Position numbers and translations under genes: made by a program. From NCBI GenBank assembly GCA_035624085.1, contig DASPSE010000322.1, positions 1 to 51,794 of the forward strand: a stretch of DNA of 51,794 nt, written 5' to 3'. The notes beneath the pieces are model-generated. The model made no database searches and had not been told where the DNA came from. It worked only from the letters and a program-made list of their open reading frames with translations. This document shows, in pieces, positions 1 through 8,628 of the stretch. How positions within the stretch are numbered: the stretch's first letter is position 1; every line of letters begins with the position of its first letter. The DNA is from JAFAGX01 sp035624085. Its GTDB lineage: Bacteria; Acidobacteriota; Terriglobia; Terriglobales; Acidobacteriaceae.

Positions 1-1415
1 GCGAAAGGACGATAGGGTTCGCGAAACTTAATCTTCGCGTTCACGATGTCCTTCATCTCTGGATTTCGCGGATCAGCGATGATACTGCGGCTGCCCAGAG
101 CTCGCGGACCCCATTCAAAACGTCCCTGCGACCAGCCGACCACCTTAGCTTTCATCAGATGATCGACCACCGTGTCTACCAGTTCATCTTCACTGTTCAG
201 CTTGCGGAAGGGGATGTTGTTCTGGGTGAGGAAATCGGAAATCTCGGCTTCGGAATTGGCCCGGCCCCAGTAGGCATGCTTCATGGTGAAATTGCGAGGT
301 TTACCCAGAAGCGTGTTGTAGGCCCAAAGCGCAGCACCCAGAGCGCCACCACCATCGCCGGCCGCCGGCTGGACATACAGTTCATCGAAATCGGTCTCGC
401 GGAGAATGCGTGAGTTGGCTACGCTGTTCAGTCCGACTCCGCCGGCGATGCACAGTCGCTTCAGCCCGGTTTGCTTCTGCACATTGCGCGCCATCCCCAG
501 CAGTACTTCTTCTGTCACCTTCTGAATGCTGGATGCAATGTCAGCGTAATGCTGGTTGAGCTTGCACAGTTCCTTATAGTTCGAAGGTGGAGCGCCGAAG
601 TACTTGGGAAATCCTGTGCTCTCGGTGAAGAAGTTCAACTTCGTCGGCCGAGGGTCTCCAAACAACGACTCGAACTTCTTGTTAAACGTGCGATCCGTCG
701 AGTGGTGGAACGAGAAGTAGTCCATGTCGAGCGCGAACGAGCCGTCTGCGTTCTGATGGATGAGCTTCCAAACCTTATCCACATAACGAGGTTCGCCGTA
801 GGGGGCCATGCCCATGACTTTGTATTCGCCCTCGTTGACCTCAAAGCCGAGAAATGCAGTAAAGGCGCTATAAAGCAAGCCAATAGAATGTGGAAATTCG
901 ATCTGCTTATGCAGCTTGATCTCATTGCCGCGGCCGACGCCGTAAGTGGCGGTGACCCACTCGCCGACACCGTCTACGGTCAGGATGGCTGCCTCGTCAA
1001 AGGGCGAGCACAGGAAGGCGCTGGCAGCATGCGACAAGTGATGCTCGGAGAACAGCACCTTGTCCTTGGAAATCCCGAGCTGGTCCTGCAGCGTGGTCGC
1101 GACCCACATTTTGTCCAGCATCCAGGAGATCATCGATTCACGAAAGACCTTCCAGGATTGCGGGTAAGTCTGCAGCGCGGTCATCAGAATGCGATCCAGC
1201 TTGCGGAAGGGCTTCTCGAAAAATACTACGTAGTCCAGGTCTGGCCCGCGCACTCCGGCCTGCTCCAGGCAGAAGTTGATCGCATTCTTGGGAAAGCCGT
1301 AATCATGCTTGATGCGCGAAAAGCGTTCTTCTTCCGCCGCGGCAACAACCCCGCCATCTCGCAGCAAGACCGCGGCAGCATCGTGGTAGTAGCAGGAGAT
1401 TCCAAGAATATCCAC
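1..1415 (-). CDS. O-carbamoyltransferase, NodU/CmcH family (partial, runs off left edge)
   Basis: Transfers a carbamoyl group from carbamoyl phosphate to a hydroxyl of a sugar or natural product. About 471 codons are open from a GTG at 1415 to the window edge without a stop. The N-terminus DILGISCYYHDAAAV is the usual family start with the HDAAA motif; SEHHLSHAASAF and APYGEP follow, then IAGGVGLNSVAN. The visible end, GPRALGSRSI then KFREPYRPF, belongs to the C-terminal carbamoyltransferase domain, so perhaps 100 residues are missing. The GTG start is chosen because AGGAAG lies 8 bases upstream and the preceding SxtJ-like gene stops 2 bases before it, so the two are probably translationally coupled. 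Third carbamoyltransferase of the window. The substrate cannot be read from sequence. Confidence 0.93.
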   Translation of the reverse strand, partial: MDILGISCYYHDAAAVLLRDGGVVAAAEEERFSRIKHDYGFPKNAINFCLEQAGVRGPDLDYVVFFEKPFRKLDRILMTALQTYPQSWKVFRESMISWMLDKMWVATTLQDQLGISKDKVLFSEHHLSHAASAFLCSPFDEAAILTVDGVGEWVTATYGVGRGNEIKLHKQIEFPHSIGLLYSAFTAFLGFEVNEGEYKVMGMAPYGEPRYVDKVWKLIHQNADGSFALDMDYFSFHHSTDRTFNKKFESLFGDPRPTKLNFFTESTGFPKYFGAPPSNYKELCKLNQHYADIASSIQKVTEEVLLGMARNVQKQTGLKRLCIAGGVGLNSVANSRILRETDFDELYVQPAAGDGGGALGAALWAYNTLLGKPRNFTMKHAYWGRANSEAEISDFLTQNNIPFRKLNSEDELVDTVVDHLMKAKVVGWSQGRFEWGPRALGSRSIIADPRNPEMKDIVNAKIKFREPYRPF

Positions 1416-1417
1416 AG

Positions 1418-1645
1418 TTATTGCTTCCTGGCCCACTCCAGATCGTAGGCCTCGTCGGGATGTGGAAGCCATTGAGCTGGCTTCTTCTTGATGCGCAGAG
1501 GGTCTGAGAAAAAGCGCGCGGCCAACCCGAAGGGCAGGACCAACACACCATAAAAAACGGTCAACAGCACCCGCGCCTGGAAGTTTCCGATCTTATGGGC
1601 GATCTTTTTCCAACCCTGCCAGGCGCGCTTTAAGAGATCCAACAT
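1418..1645 (-). CDS. SxtJ-like small membrane protein
   Basis: 75 residues with one hydrophobic segment at about residues 25-46, followed by FFSDPLRIKKK and an acidic tail. The hydrophobic stretch followed by a DPLR motif matches what I remember of the C-terminal half of SxtJ, the small membrane protein beside the carbamoyltransferase SxtI in saxitoxin clusters and in many bacterial carbamoyltransferase loci. Its biochemical role is not established; a membrane anchor or partner of the carbamoyltransferase is a guess. ATG at 1645 is preceded by TAGGAG. It starts 8 bases after the DUF5989-like gene and stops 2 bases before the carbamoyltransferase, so the three form a tight module. Longer reading of the same frame upstream would overlap the preceding gene and is not favoured. 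Confidence 0.72.
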   Translation of the reverse strand: MLDLLKRAWQGWKKIAHKIGNFQARVLLTVFYGVLVLPFGLAARFFSDPLRIKKKPAQWLPHPDEAYDLEWARKQ

Positions 1646-1653
1646 CTCGGCTC

Positions 1654-1833
1654 CTAGAACAACGTATAGATGAATGGTGCGATCGCGGAACTCTGGGCCA
1701 ACACGATCAGAGCTCCAAGCAGAAACAGCACCACGATCATGGGCACCAGCCACCAACGCTTGTTGCCCCAGAAAAATGAGAATAGTTCGCCGGCAACTCC
1801 GAAATTACGCGCAGTATTTCGCAAGAACCTCAT
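1654..1833 (-). CDS. DUF5989 family small membrane protein (SxtK-like)
   Basis: A 59-residue gene. It begins MRFLRNTARNFGVAGELFSF, continues with WGNKRWWLVPMIVVLFLLG and ends in a short hydrophobic tail (IAPFIYTLF). The basic N-terminus, the GELFSF then KRWWLVPM pattern and a single membrane segment (about residues 31-48) are typical of DUF5989 proteins, which sit next to carbamoyltransferases and SxtJ proteins. The start is firm: AAGGAGG lies a few bases upstream of ATG 1833. Function is unknown; co-occurrence suggests a membrane-associated accessory to carbamoylation. First gene of the three-gene module ending at the left window edge. Confidence 0.8.
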   Translation of the reverse strand: MRFLRNTARNFGVAGELFSFFWGNKRWWLVPMIVVLFLLGALIVLAQSSAIAPFIYTLF

Positions 1834-2124
1834 GCATCCTCCTTACCGACTGCGACCACCAACTGAACGGGGAATCGGGCCAGGTTTTTCGATTGCTCTA
1901 CGGGACTCAAAGCGGCGATTAGGGGACTACGCCAAAACCTCGATCCAACTCCACGCCCGCGCAATGAACCCTACATTAACAGCTTCTTTGCACTTTAGGC
2001 AGGAGAAGAACGTCTATAGTCTCTTGCCTTTGCCGTACCCGCTTGGCCGGGTCGTAATATTGTAAACGACTGAAAACAATAAGCGTACTTGTTTGTCGCG
2101 AGAGAACCGCGCAAAGGTTCCGAC
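1834..2124. other. Intergenic region, no gene seen
   Basis: This 291-base gap separates the second carbamoyltransferase from the small-protein/carbamoyltransferase module. Open frames here are short and without family features. A weak inverted repeat (GAACC...GGTTC, about 2104-2121) lies just after the stop of the upstream gene but has no T-run. It may hold an internal promoter, but I could not find a convincing -35/-10 pair. Confidence 0.5.
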
Positions 2125-3903
2125 TTAGCCAGAGAGGGACACCGGGTCGTGCTGACGGCTCAGAAGCCAATTCTCCAGGAACAAGTAGTCGATGCCTGTT
2201 CCCAGAAACGTCTCGATAGCTTCTTCCGGCGTGTTCACGATCGGCTGGCCCTTGATGTTGAAGCTTGTGTTCAGGACGATCTCGCGCCCCGTGGTTTTCC
2301 CAACCGCACGCAACAGTTCATGAAATTCGGGATTGTCTTCTTTGCAGACAGTCTGTAAACGTGCCGAGCCGTCGACATGAGTCACGGCTGGCAACGAGGC
2401 GCGATGTTCCGGGCGAACATCCACCACGGTGATCATGTAAGGCAAGTGCGTACCGGGAGGAACCTTAAACCAGAGGTGCGCCTGCTCTACGGAACATGCT
2501 GGGGCAAATGGCCGAAATGCCTCACGCTTCTTAACCATGGCATTGATTCGGTCGCGCATGCCCGGATTGCTGGGATCGGCCAGTATGCTGCGGTTTCCCA
2601 GAGCCCGCGGGCCGAACTCCATCCGCCCGCGATACCAGGCGATCACGCGGCCCTCAGCAATCAACCGGGCTGCTTCTGTGCAGGCCGCTGTCAGCGAATG
2701 CAAGCGTCTTATCTGGACGCGATCCCTATAGCTCTGAATAGCGGCATCAATGCGCGGCCCCTGGTACGAAGGTCCTATGCTTGGCACGGGCATCCGGCGA
2801 TTACACACCTGCCCTGACAGAGATGCGCGGTACAGAGCTGCGCCCAACGCCGTTCCATCATCTCCGGCGACCGGTTGTACATAAACCTCATCGAAAAGGC
2901 CGCTCTCGACCAACTTTCCATTGGCCGTACAGTTGAGCGCCACTCCCCCGGCAAGCGCCACGCGGCGAAGCTTGGTTTGTTCAGCAAAGCGGCCGCAAAT
3001 ATGCAGCACGGTGCGATTCAGGCATTCCTGCAGTGCGGCCGCCAGATCCTTGTGTTCGGGTGTGATCTCGCCATCCGGTTGGCGACTGCGCATCAGATTT
3101 GTTTCCAGATAATCCCGGGTCACTCGATAAATTTCACGATCATCACGCGAGCGGTTCATCCGCAGGATGGGAATGTGAATCGAACCGTCCGGGTGCAATT
3201 CAACGGTCTTTTCGAAAAAGGATCGAAAACGATTGGGGTCTCCGTAGGGAGCGAGTCCCATGATCTTGTATTCATCGGCATTAAAGTCAAACCCAAGATG
3301 TAAGGTGACCAGCGAGTAAAGGAGTCCAATCGAGTCGTTGGCCGACAGCTCGCGTAGCTTCTTGAACTTGCCATTTGCGAAATGAAACACGGTGATAGCC
3401 TGCACCTCGCCCATGGCGTCGTTCACCACTACCAGGCATTCATCCCATGCGGAAGTGAATGCGGCACTTGCAGCGTGCGCCAGGTGATGAGGCACATGCT
3501 GCACCCGTTCTACGGAGAATCCGGGAAGCTGCTGCAACACCTGTTTTTCCAAAGCCGTCGGTGAAAAAACCTCTTCGTACAGGCTGGCCGATACGGGATC
3601 GATGGCATGCAACTGGCGGAAAGGAAGGTAGTCGAAACCGCGGGCGATTTCGTCAATATCATCGATGCTTAACCCGGCTTGCGCGACGCAATAGCGAATG
3701 GCATCAATCGGGAACTCGCCGGTATGCTTTCTTCGGCTGAAGCGCTCCTGCGCGGCTGCCGCAACGATTCTGCCGTCCACGACCAGGGCTGCCGCCGAGT
3801 CATGGCCTTGCGCAATGCGGTACTCCCTTTCATCCAGCGCAGGCCAGTGCGCTCGCTTGAAGGTGACCGAGTTATCCAGCCCGCTGATGCCGAGGATGTT
3901 CAC
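2125..3903 (-). CDS. O-carbamoyltransferase, NodU/CmcH family
   Basis: 592 residues, the full length for the family. The N-terminal half has ILGISGLDNSV, QGHDSAAALVV and QERFSRRKHTGEFP; then VPHHLAHAASAAF and APYGDP; the C-terminal domain carries LAGGVALNCTANGK, PVAGDDGTALGAALY, EFGPRALGNRSILADP and NTSFNIKGQPIVNTPEEA. It should carbamoylate a hydroxyl on a sugar or other intermediate in the cytoplasm. The frame is open to 4023, but the family normally begins at this V/M-x-ILGISG, so GTG 3903 is chosen; no good ribosome binding site precedes it, which leaves the start uncertain. It stands apart from its neighbours by gaps of 181 and 291 bases. Confidence 0.93.
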   Translation of the reverse strand: MNILGISGLDNSVTFKRAHWPALDEREYRIAQGHDSAAALVVDGRIVAAAAQERFSRRKHTGEFPIDAIRYCVAQAGLSIDDIDEIARGFDYLPFRQLHAIDPVSASLYEEVFSPTALEKQVLQQLPGFSVERVQHVPHHLAHAASAAFTSAWDECLVVVNDAMGEVQAITVFHFANGKFKKLRELSANDSIGLLYSLVTLHLGFDFNADEYKIMGLAPYGDPNRFRSFFEKTVELHPDGSIHIPILRMNRSRDDREIYRVTRDYLETNLMRSRQPDGEITPEHKDLAAALQECLNRTVLHICGRFAEQTKLRRVALAGGVALNCTANGKLVESGLFDEVYVQPVAGDDGTALGAALYRASLSGQVCNRRMPVPSIGPSYQGPRIDAAIQSYRDRVQIRRLHSLTAACTEAARLIAEGRVIAWYRGRMEFGPRALGNRSILADPSNPGMRDRINAMVKKREAFRPFAPACSVEQAHLWFKVPPGTHLPYMITVVDVRPEHRASLPAVTHVDGSARLQTVCKEDNPEFHELLRAVGKTTGREIVLNTSFNIKGQPIVNTPEEAIETFLGTGIDYLFLENWLLSRQHDPVSLSG

Positions 3904-4062
3904 GTTGCGTGTGGCTTGAAAGTTTGACCGAGGCCAGTGATTCAGATCTCCGGCACGGTTTCCAACTGCACACCGGAAACCGATTCTGAAACCAGGCAGC
4001 TCATAAAAGAGACAGGCAGCCAAATCGAGAGCGGAAGAACCTTTCCCACACCGAGTATGGCT

Positions 4063-4074
4063 GCCGTATACGGC
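4063..4074. repeat. 12-base perfect palindrome
   Basis: GCCGTATACGGC lies about ten bases beyond the stop of the NHL-repeat gene, in the 181-base gap before the second carbamoyltransferase. It could be part of a transcript end or a protein-binding site, but no T-run follows on the minus strand, so a rho-independent terminator is not supported. Confidence 0.3.
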
Positions 4075-4084
4075 GGAAACAGCT

Positions 4085-6982
4085 CTACTGAACCGTTAAC
4101 GTGATGGGCGTCGTATGACTTATATTTGGGCTCGTTCCCCGGACTGTAACGTTAAAGGATCCAGTTGGAGTTGTACTTGAGACCGAGATCGTCAGAGTTG
4201 CATTGGCCGGATCGACGCCATCAGGCGTAATCGGGTTCGGTGCAAATCCACACTTGGCGCCTTTTGGAAGGCCAGTGCAGGACGGTGTTACCGCCTGACT
4301 AAAGCCGGTGCTCGGCGTGATGGTAACGGTAGTCGTTCCGGCCTGCTGAACTGAGGATGTCACCGTTGTTGGATTCGCGGTAATCGTAAAGTTTGGACCG
4401 ACTCCATTGAGAGCGACGGTCTGGGAACCACCGGCATTGTCATTGATTGTCAGCACGCCGCTCGCCGGACCATCCTGGGTTGGAGTGAAGGTCACATTAA
4501 TGCTGCATTTCTGCAGCGGAGCCAGGAATGCACCACAGTTATTGGTCTGGGCAAACTCGCTGTTGGTAGTGATCCCGTTTGTAGGGATTGTCAGATCCTC
4601 GGAGCCGCTGTTTGTCAGCGTGACCGTGAGCGGCGCACTCGTGGTGTTCAGCGCCGTGGCTGGAAATTGCAGATGCCGGCTTGCCGGAGCGATAGTCGCA
4701 GTAGGCGCTAACAACACATAGCGAACCCGGTTATTTCCAGTATCCGCAATGTACAGATCGCCGGCGCCATCCACTGCCAGTCCCGCGTTATTAAGCCTGG
4801 CTTGCGTAGCCGGCCCGCCGTCTCCGCTGAAGCCACTGATGGCAGGGTTCTGGGTGGTTCCCGCAACCGTCGCAATGGTCGAAGTGCCGAAGTCCACTCT
4901 CTGCACTACGTTGTAAACACCGCCCGCAATGTAGACGTTGCCTGAGGGGTCCACAGCCACCTCGCTGGCATCGCCCATAGCAGCATTCGTTGCCAAACCA
5001 CCGTCACCACTGAAGCCCGAAGAGCCGTTCAGCGCATAAGTGGTGATGATGCCACTGCTGCCGTCCACCCGGCGAATTCGGCTATTCTCGGTATCTCCAA
5101 TGAAGAAATCGCTGGCGCTATCCGCAGCGATGCCGAAGGGGAACTTGATGTGCGCGGAGGTCGCTGGTCCGCCGTCGCCGCTGAATCCTGCGAAACCCGT
5201 GCCGGCCGCTGTGGTGATGATTTGCGTGACCACGTCGACCCGTCGCACTCGTTGGCCGAAGAAATCAGTGATGAATAGATTGCCGGGGCCGTCAACCGTA
5301 ACCGACGTAGGTTGGGTCATTTGCCCGCTGGTAGCGGGGCCGCCATCGCCGCATGGACCTATCTGCGGAATGCACGCCGTTCCGTTTCCGGCGTAGGTAG
5401 TGATTATGCCGGTTCCGGCATCTACCCTGCGTACCACCAGGTTGTAACTGTCCGCGATGTAGATGTTGTCGTTTGCATCCGCAACCACACCAAAGGGAGT
5501 ATCCAGGGTTGCTTGTGTGGCAGGTCCTCCGTCACCACTGTAGCCCTCGATGCCCGTACCCGCCACCGTGGTGATCGTCCCCGTGCTCACATTTACCCGC
5601 CGGATGCGATTGTGACCCTGATCCGCAATCAAGTAGTTGCCGGAGGGTTCGATCGCCACTGTAAGCGGCTTGGCCAGTGTCGCTGCCAGAACCGCGCCAC
5701 CGTCCCCGGCGGTGCTTCCGCCTGCGATTGTGTTGATCGTAGGTGAGCCACCCCCAGTGACTGCTCGAATCCGCTGGTTGCCAGTATCGGCAATCACGAG
5801 GTTGCCGCTATTGTTAAGAGCTAGGGATTGCGGAAGGTTTAGCTCAGCGGCCGTTGGAGAGCCGCCGTCTCCGCTAAAGCCCTGGTTCGTTGTACAAGAG
5901 TTGCAAACTAAACCGGCGAAAGTCGAAATGACGGTTGCAGCCGAATTCACCATGCGAATGCGGTGGTCGGCCGTGTCCGCGATATACAAATCGTCGGAGC
6001 TGTCAAGAACCACATCTTTCGGCAAATGCAGTAAGGCTGCGGTGGGTGATCCGCCGTCCCCGCAAACAGTGTAAGAGGGATTGCAAATAGTGCCGCTGCC
6101 AGCGTAGGCCGTAATCGTCCCGCTGGTGCTCACGAAGCGTACACGGTGATCGTAGGTGTCAGCGATGTATAAATCTCCCGCACTGTCGACAGCCACTCCA
6201 TAGGGGGTATTTAAGTCGGCACTTATCGCGGAGGCTCCGTCGCCACACGCGCTGGTGGAACTGGCACATTGGTTGCCGCTGCCCGCGACCGTGCTGATGA
6301 TTCCGGTTGCGGCATTCACTTGCCGAATGCGGTTATCGAGGCTGTCTGCGATATAGAGATTGCCCGAGCTGTCCACTGCCAGACCCTGGGGCTCATACAA
6401 GTTCGCTGAAGTGGCCAGTCCGCCATCGCCGCACTTGTTGGTGGAAACGATACACAGTTGGGAACTCCCGGCAACGGTCTCAATGATGCCCGCGGGGTTG
6501 ATCATGCGCACGCGGTTGCTCACTGCATCAGAAAGGTAGATATTTCCAGCGTTATCAATTGCCATCCCGGCAGGAGAGGAAATCAAAGCTTGCGTAGCTG
6601 GTCCGCCGTCGCCTGCAAAACCGCCAATTCCCTGACCTGCAAAAATCGTCAGAACACCAGTGCTGCTCAGCTTATAAATGTATTCGGCTGTTGGCGAAGC
6701 AAAGTAGGTGTTCCCGCTGTTATCTCCAACCACCGCAGTCGGTCCAGGAACGTCAGCAGTGAGCGGTGCGCTGGCATTGGGAATAACACTCCCGCCGCCG
6801 GCCACCGTATTGATTATGTTCGGCTGTTGAGCCCAAATGCTTTGACACAAAAACAAAAGCAGGATCACGCAAGACACTACTCCGGTAAGCGCCGGTACTC
6901 GGCGACTCCCGACTGTATTGGCGACCATTGCTGGGATCGAGAATTTGCGGATTGATTGGCTCTGGGCCGACATCGGATTCAT
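4085..6982 (-). CDS. Secreted NHL-repeat protein with C-terminal Ig-like/ASH domains
   Basis: 965 residues. A long basic N-terminus (about 30 residues) precedes a hydrophobic segment and a likely signal peptidase site after IWA (about residue 51), so the protein is exported. Residues about 70-760 hold about 12 repeats of 55-62 residues, each of the form GDGGPATxA...P.GVAVD..GNLYIADT..NRIRxV, which is the NHL beta-propeller signature; twelve units would give two six-bladed propellers. A choice-of-anchor D/ASH-like domain (LQFPATALNTTSAPLTV) and a second Ig-like domain follow. Such proteins are very common in Acidobacteria; their function is mostly unknown, with protein or glycan binding assumed. 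Start: ATG 6982 follows GAGGAG; a TTG at 6994 is in frame but less likely. It may sit outside the main operon, since gaps of about 180 bases flank it. Confidence 0.9.
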   Translation of the reverse strand: MNPMSAQSQSIRKFSIPAMVANTVGSRRVPALTGVVSCVILLLFLCQSIWAQQPNIINTVAGGGSVIPNASAPLTADVPGPTAVVGDNSGNTYFASPTAEYIYKLSSTGVLTIFAGQGIGGFAGDGGPATQALISSPAGMAIDNAGNIYLSDAVSNRVRMINPAGIIETVAGSSQLCIVSTNKCGDGGLATSANLYEPQGLAVDSSGNLYIADSLDNRIRQVNAATGIISTVAGSGNQCASSTSACGDGASAISADLNTPYGVAVDSAGDLYIADTYDHRVRFVSTSGTITAYAGSGTICNPSYTVCGDGGSPTAALLHLPKDVVLDSSDDLYIADTADHRIRMVNSAATVISTFAGLVCNSCTTNQGFSGDGGSPTAAELNLPQSLALNNSGNLVIADTGNQRIRAVTGGGSPTINTIAGGSTAGDGGAVLAATLAKPLTVAIEPSGNYLIADQGHNRIRRVNVSTGTITTVAGTGIEGYSGDGGPATQATLDTPFGVVADANDNIYIADSYNLVVRRVDAGTGIITTYAGNGTACIPQIGPCGDGGPATSGQMTQPTSVTVDGPGNLFITDFFGQRVRRVDVVTQIITTAAGTGFAGFSGDGGPATSAHIKFPFGIAADSASDFFIGDTENSRIRRVDGSSGIITTYALNGSSGFSGDGGLATNAAMGDASEVAVDPSGNVYIAGGVYNVVQRVDFGTSTIATVAGTTQNPAISGFSGDGGPATQARLNNAGLAVDGAGDLYIADTGNNRVRYVLLAPTATIAPASRHLQFPATALNTTSAPLTVTLTNSGSEDLTIPTNGITTNSEFAQTNNCGAFLAPLQKCSINVTFTPTQDGPASGVLTINDNAGGSQTVALNGVGPNFTITANPTTVTSSVQQAGTTTVTITPSTGFSQAVTPSCTGLPKGAKCGFAPNPITPDGVDPANATLTISVSSTTPTGSFNVTVRGTSPNISHTTPITLTVQ
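4708..6750 (-). repeat. Tandem NHL repeat block (12 degenerate units of about 170-185 bases)
   Basis: The coding repeats of the NHL protein. Units are conserved at protein level (GDGGPAT, GNLYIAD, NRIRxV) but diverged at DNA level, with unit length changing through short inserts such as the Cys-containing loops in units 2-5 and 8. That divergence argues for old duplication rather than active slippage. Confidence 0.85.
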
Positions 6983-7052
6983 AAAGCTCCTCAAGTGAAC
7001 TGAAATGCTGAACCGCGTAAGGGATTTTGTTAGGGGACTCGAAGCGCCGATA

Positions 7053-7081
7053 CCTCAACCTTCCGGCTTGGGGGATTGAGG
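7053..7081. repeat. Inverted repeat in the leader of the NHL gene
   Basis: CCTCAA (7053-7058) and TTGAGG (7076-7081) enclose a 17-base loop, about 70 bases upstream of the NHL start. It could fold in the 5' leader of the NHL transcript or mark the end of the upstream transcript; there is no T-run. A TAGAAT-like -10 element lies just upstream in the reading direction, without a good -35. Confidence 0.3.
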
Positions 7082-7164
7082 TTTATTCTATAGTTCGTTG
7101 ATTCGGGCTGCTAGAGTCTTTTGGCTGGTGGAAGAACGGCGTTCGATGGCGTTTCTGAGGAATA

Positions 7165-8628
7165 TCAGACGTATCCCAATCCCGCCAGACGATCATGGAT
7201 GATCTTCTCGGATTGCTCGTTACTCGCACCGGTGTCGGGCCTTTTCTTTTCCAATCCGGCGATAAGCGAACGTCCTTGCATGGACTCAGGAATTGCATAA
7301 CCGGCTAGATCCAGTAAGGTGGGAGCAATGTCAAGGAGCCGGGCGCCTTGGTATTCGCCACTTAGCGGGCAGTTGGGCGCGGATAGAATGAACATACCAA
7401 ATTGCGCATGATTACAGGCATCGGGGCCGGTATCGTTTTCCTGCACGTAGAGCGTTGGATAACCAACGGTACCGATCGATCGCCAATAAAGTCCCCCGAA
7501 ATGAACCACAAGATCCGGGGCCACGTTGCGCACCTGGTGGTAGATCTGATCGGGCTTAAACACCAACGAGTTCATCGGGCGCCCTTTATCGTCTGGTAAC
7601 GCCTCGAACTTGGTTTTGATCTGATCCCGGAACGATTCGTATTCAGAAGCTGGGATCACACCCTGCGGTTCCCGGCCTTGAACATTGAAAAAGACGCGGG
7701 CGTAGTATCCGCCTTCACTCCAGACCTTGGTCTTAGCCCAATTTACGTTCAACTTATCGAAAGGAACAATTTGCTTCGGGTACTCGTTCAGAACCAGTAA
7801 GCCTTCATTGATAAGCCACTGGTTGACGGCAAAGCCGCCATCCAGGCGTTGTGCTCCATGGTCGGAGACAACCAGAAGGACGGTATCATCATCCAGGTGT
7901 TCTATGACATGGCCGATCTGTTCATCCAGCCAACGATAATAATTCGGAATTACATCCTCGTAAGCATTCCCCGGCTCGTACTGCACGTGCTGCTTGTCGA
8001 AGAAGTTCCAAAAACCATGGTGAACGCGGTCGAGTCCGATGTCGACATAGTGAAAGTAGTCCCATTCCTGTTCCCGCAAGAGCCACTGAACCACACTCCA
8101 TTGCTTGCGGCTCATACGGAATATTTCATCGCGCAACCAGTCCTTGCGATCGGTACGGAAGTTCTTAACATCAACGGGATATTCCCCCACCAACTCGGTA
8201 ATCTTCGCCTTGATACTGGCGGGATGAGTGAATTCGTCTTTGACCGGATCCGGCGTCAAGAAACAGCCGACGCTGATTCCATTAATGCGTCGCGGCGGGA
8301 AATTAGGCGGCACACCCACGATAATGGATTTTTTCCCTTCCATTGCCAGGTGGTCCCACATAGCCAGGGACTTGATCGAAGCTGAGTTGGCAAACGCCAG
8401 CTTCTCGTAGGAATAGTCCGAACGGTTGCGAAAACCGTAAACTCCCAGTGAACCGGGGTCCTGGCTGGTGCTCATGCACATCCATGCTGGGACGGTGATC
8501 GGAGGGATCACGCTCTCCAGCCGGCCATACACGCCGCTGTCCATTAATCTCCGGATGTTGACCAAATTTTCGTCCTGGAAAATCACTTCCGGAGCACAGC
8601 AATCAAGTCCCAAGATACAGATCTTCAT
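7165..8628 (-). CDS. Alkaline phosphatase superfamily (type I phosphodiesterase/nucleotide pyrophosphatase-like) enzyme
   Basis: 487 residues. The start ILGLDCCAPEVIF places a metal-binding Asp at residue 9, and the nucleophile Thr45 sits in IPPITVPAWMCM. Further metal ligands are in VVSDHGAQRLDGGF, and the end has DIAPTLLDLAGYAIP with MQGRSL. This is the type I phosphodiesterase arrangement. There is no signal peptide, so it probably acts in the cytoplasm or at the inner face. Its ATG overlaps the stop of the next enzyme of the same superfamily (ATGA), so the two are a coupled pair. They may hydrolyse or transfer a phosphate or sulfate ester on a glycan or nucleotide-linked intermediate; the substrate is unknown. 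Similar enzymes occur near carbamoyltransferases and SxtJ/DUF5989 proteins. Confidence 0.85.
   Translation of the reverse strand: MKICILGLDCCAPEVIFQDENLVNIRRLMDSGVYGRLESVIPPITVPAWMCMSTSQDPGSLGVYGFRNRSDYSYEKLAFANSASIKSLAMWDHLAMEGKKSIIVGVPPNFPPRRINGISVGCFLTPDPVKDEFTHPASIKAKITELVGEYPVDVKNFRTDRKDWLRDEIFRMSRKQWSVVQWLLREQEWDYFHYVDIGLDRVHHGFWNFFDKQHVQYEPGNAYEDVIPNYYRWLDEQIGHVIEHLDDDTVLLVVSDHGAQRLDGGFAVNQWLINEGLLVLNEYPKQIVPFDKLNVNWAKTKVWSEGGYYARVFFNVQGREPQGVIPASEYESFRDQIKTKFEALPDDKGRPMNSLVFKPDQIYHQVRNVAPDLVVHFGGLYWRSIGTVGYPTLYVQENDTGPDACNHAQFGMFILSAPNCPLSGEYQGARLLDIAPTLLDLAGYAIPESMQGRSLIAGLEKKRPDTGASNEQSEKIIHDRLAGLGYV

Noticed and set aside
471..1448. Plus-strand open frame of 325 codons
   Set aside because: It lies fully antisense to a carbamoyltransferase whose motifs are clear and has no recognisable domain.
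1976..2170. Minus-strand open frame of 64 codons between the carbamoyltransferase genes
   Set aside because: It overlaps the end of the carbamoyltransferase gene and has no ribosome binding site or domain.
3904..4023. Upstream extension of the second carbamoyltransferase by 40 residues
   Set aside because: Family members start at the ILGISG motif; the extension has no conserved features.
4063..4074. Palindrome as a rho-independent terminator of the NHL gene
   Set aside because: Only six base pairs per arm and no T-run after it in the direction of transcription.
4708..6750. Repeated DNA that could suggest a CRISPR array or satellite
   Set aside because: Period of 165-185 bases, diverged copies and an open protein frame with NHL motifs show it is a coding repeat.
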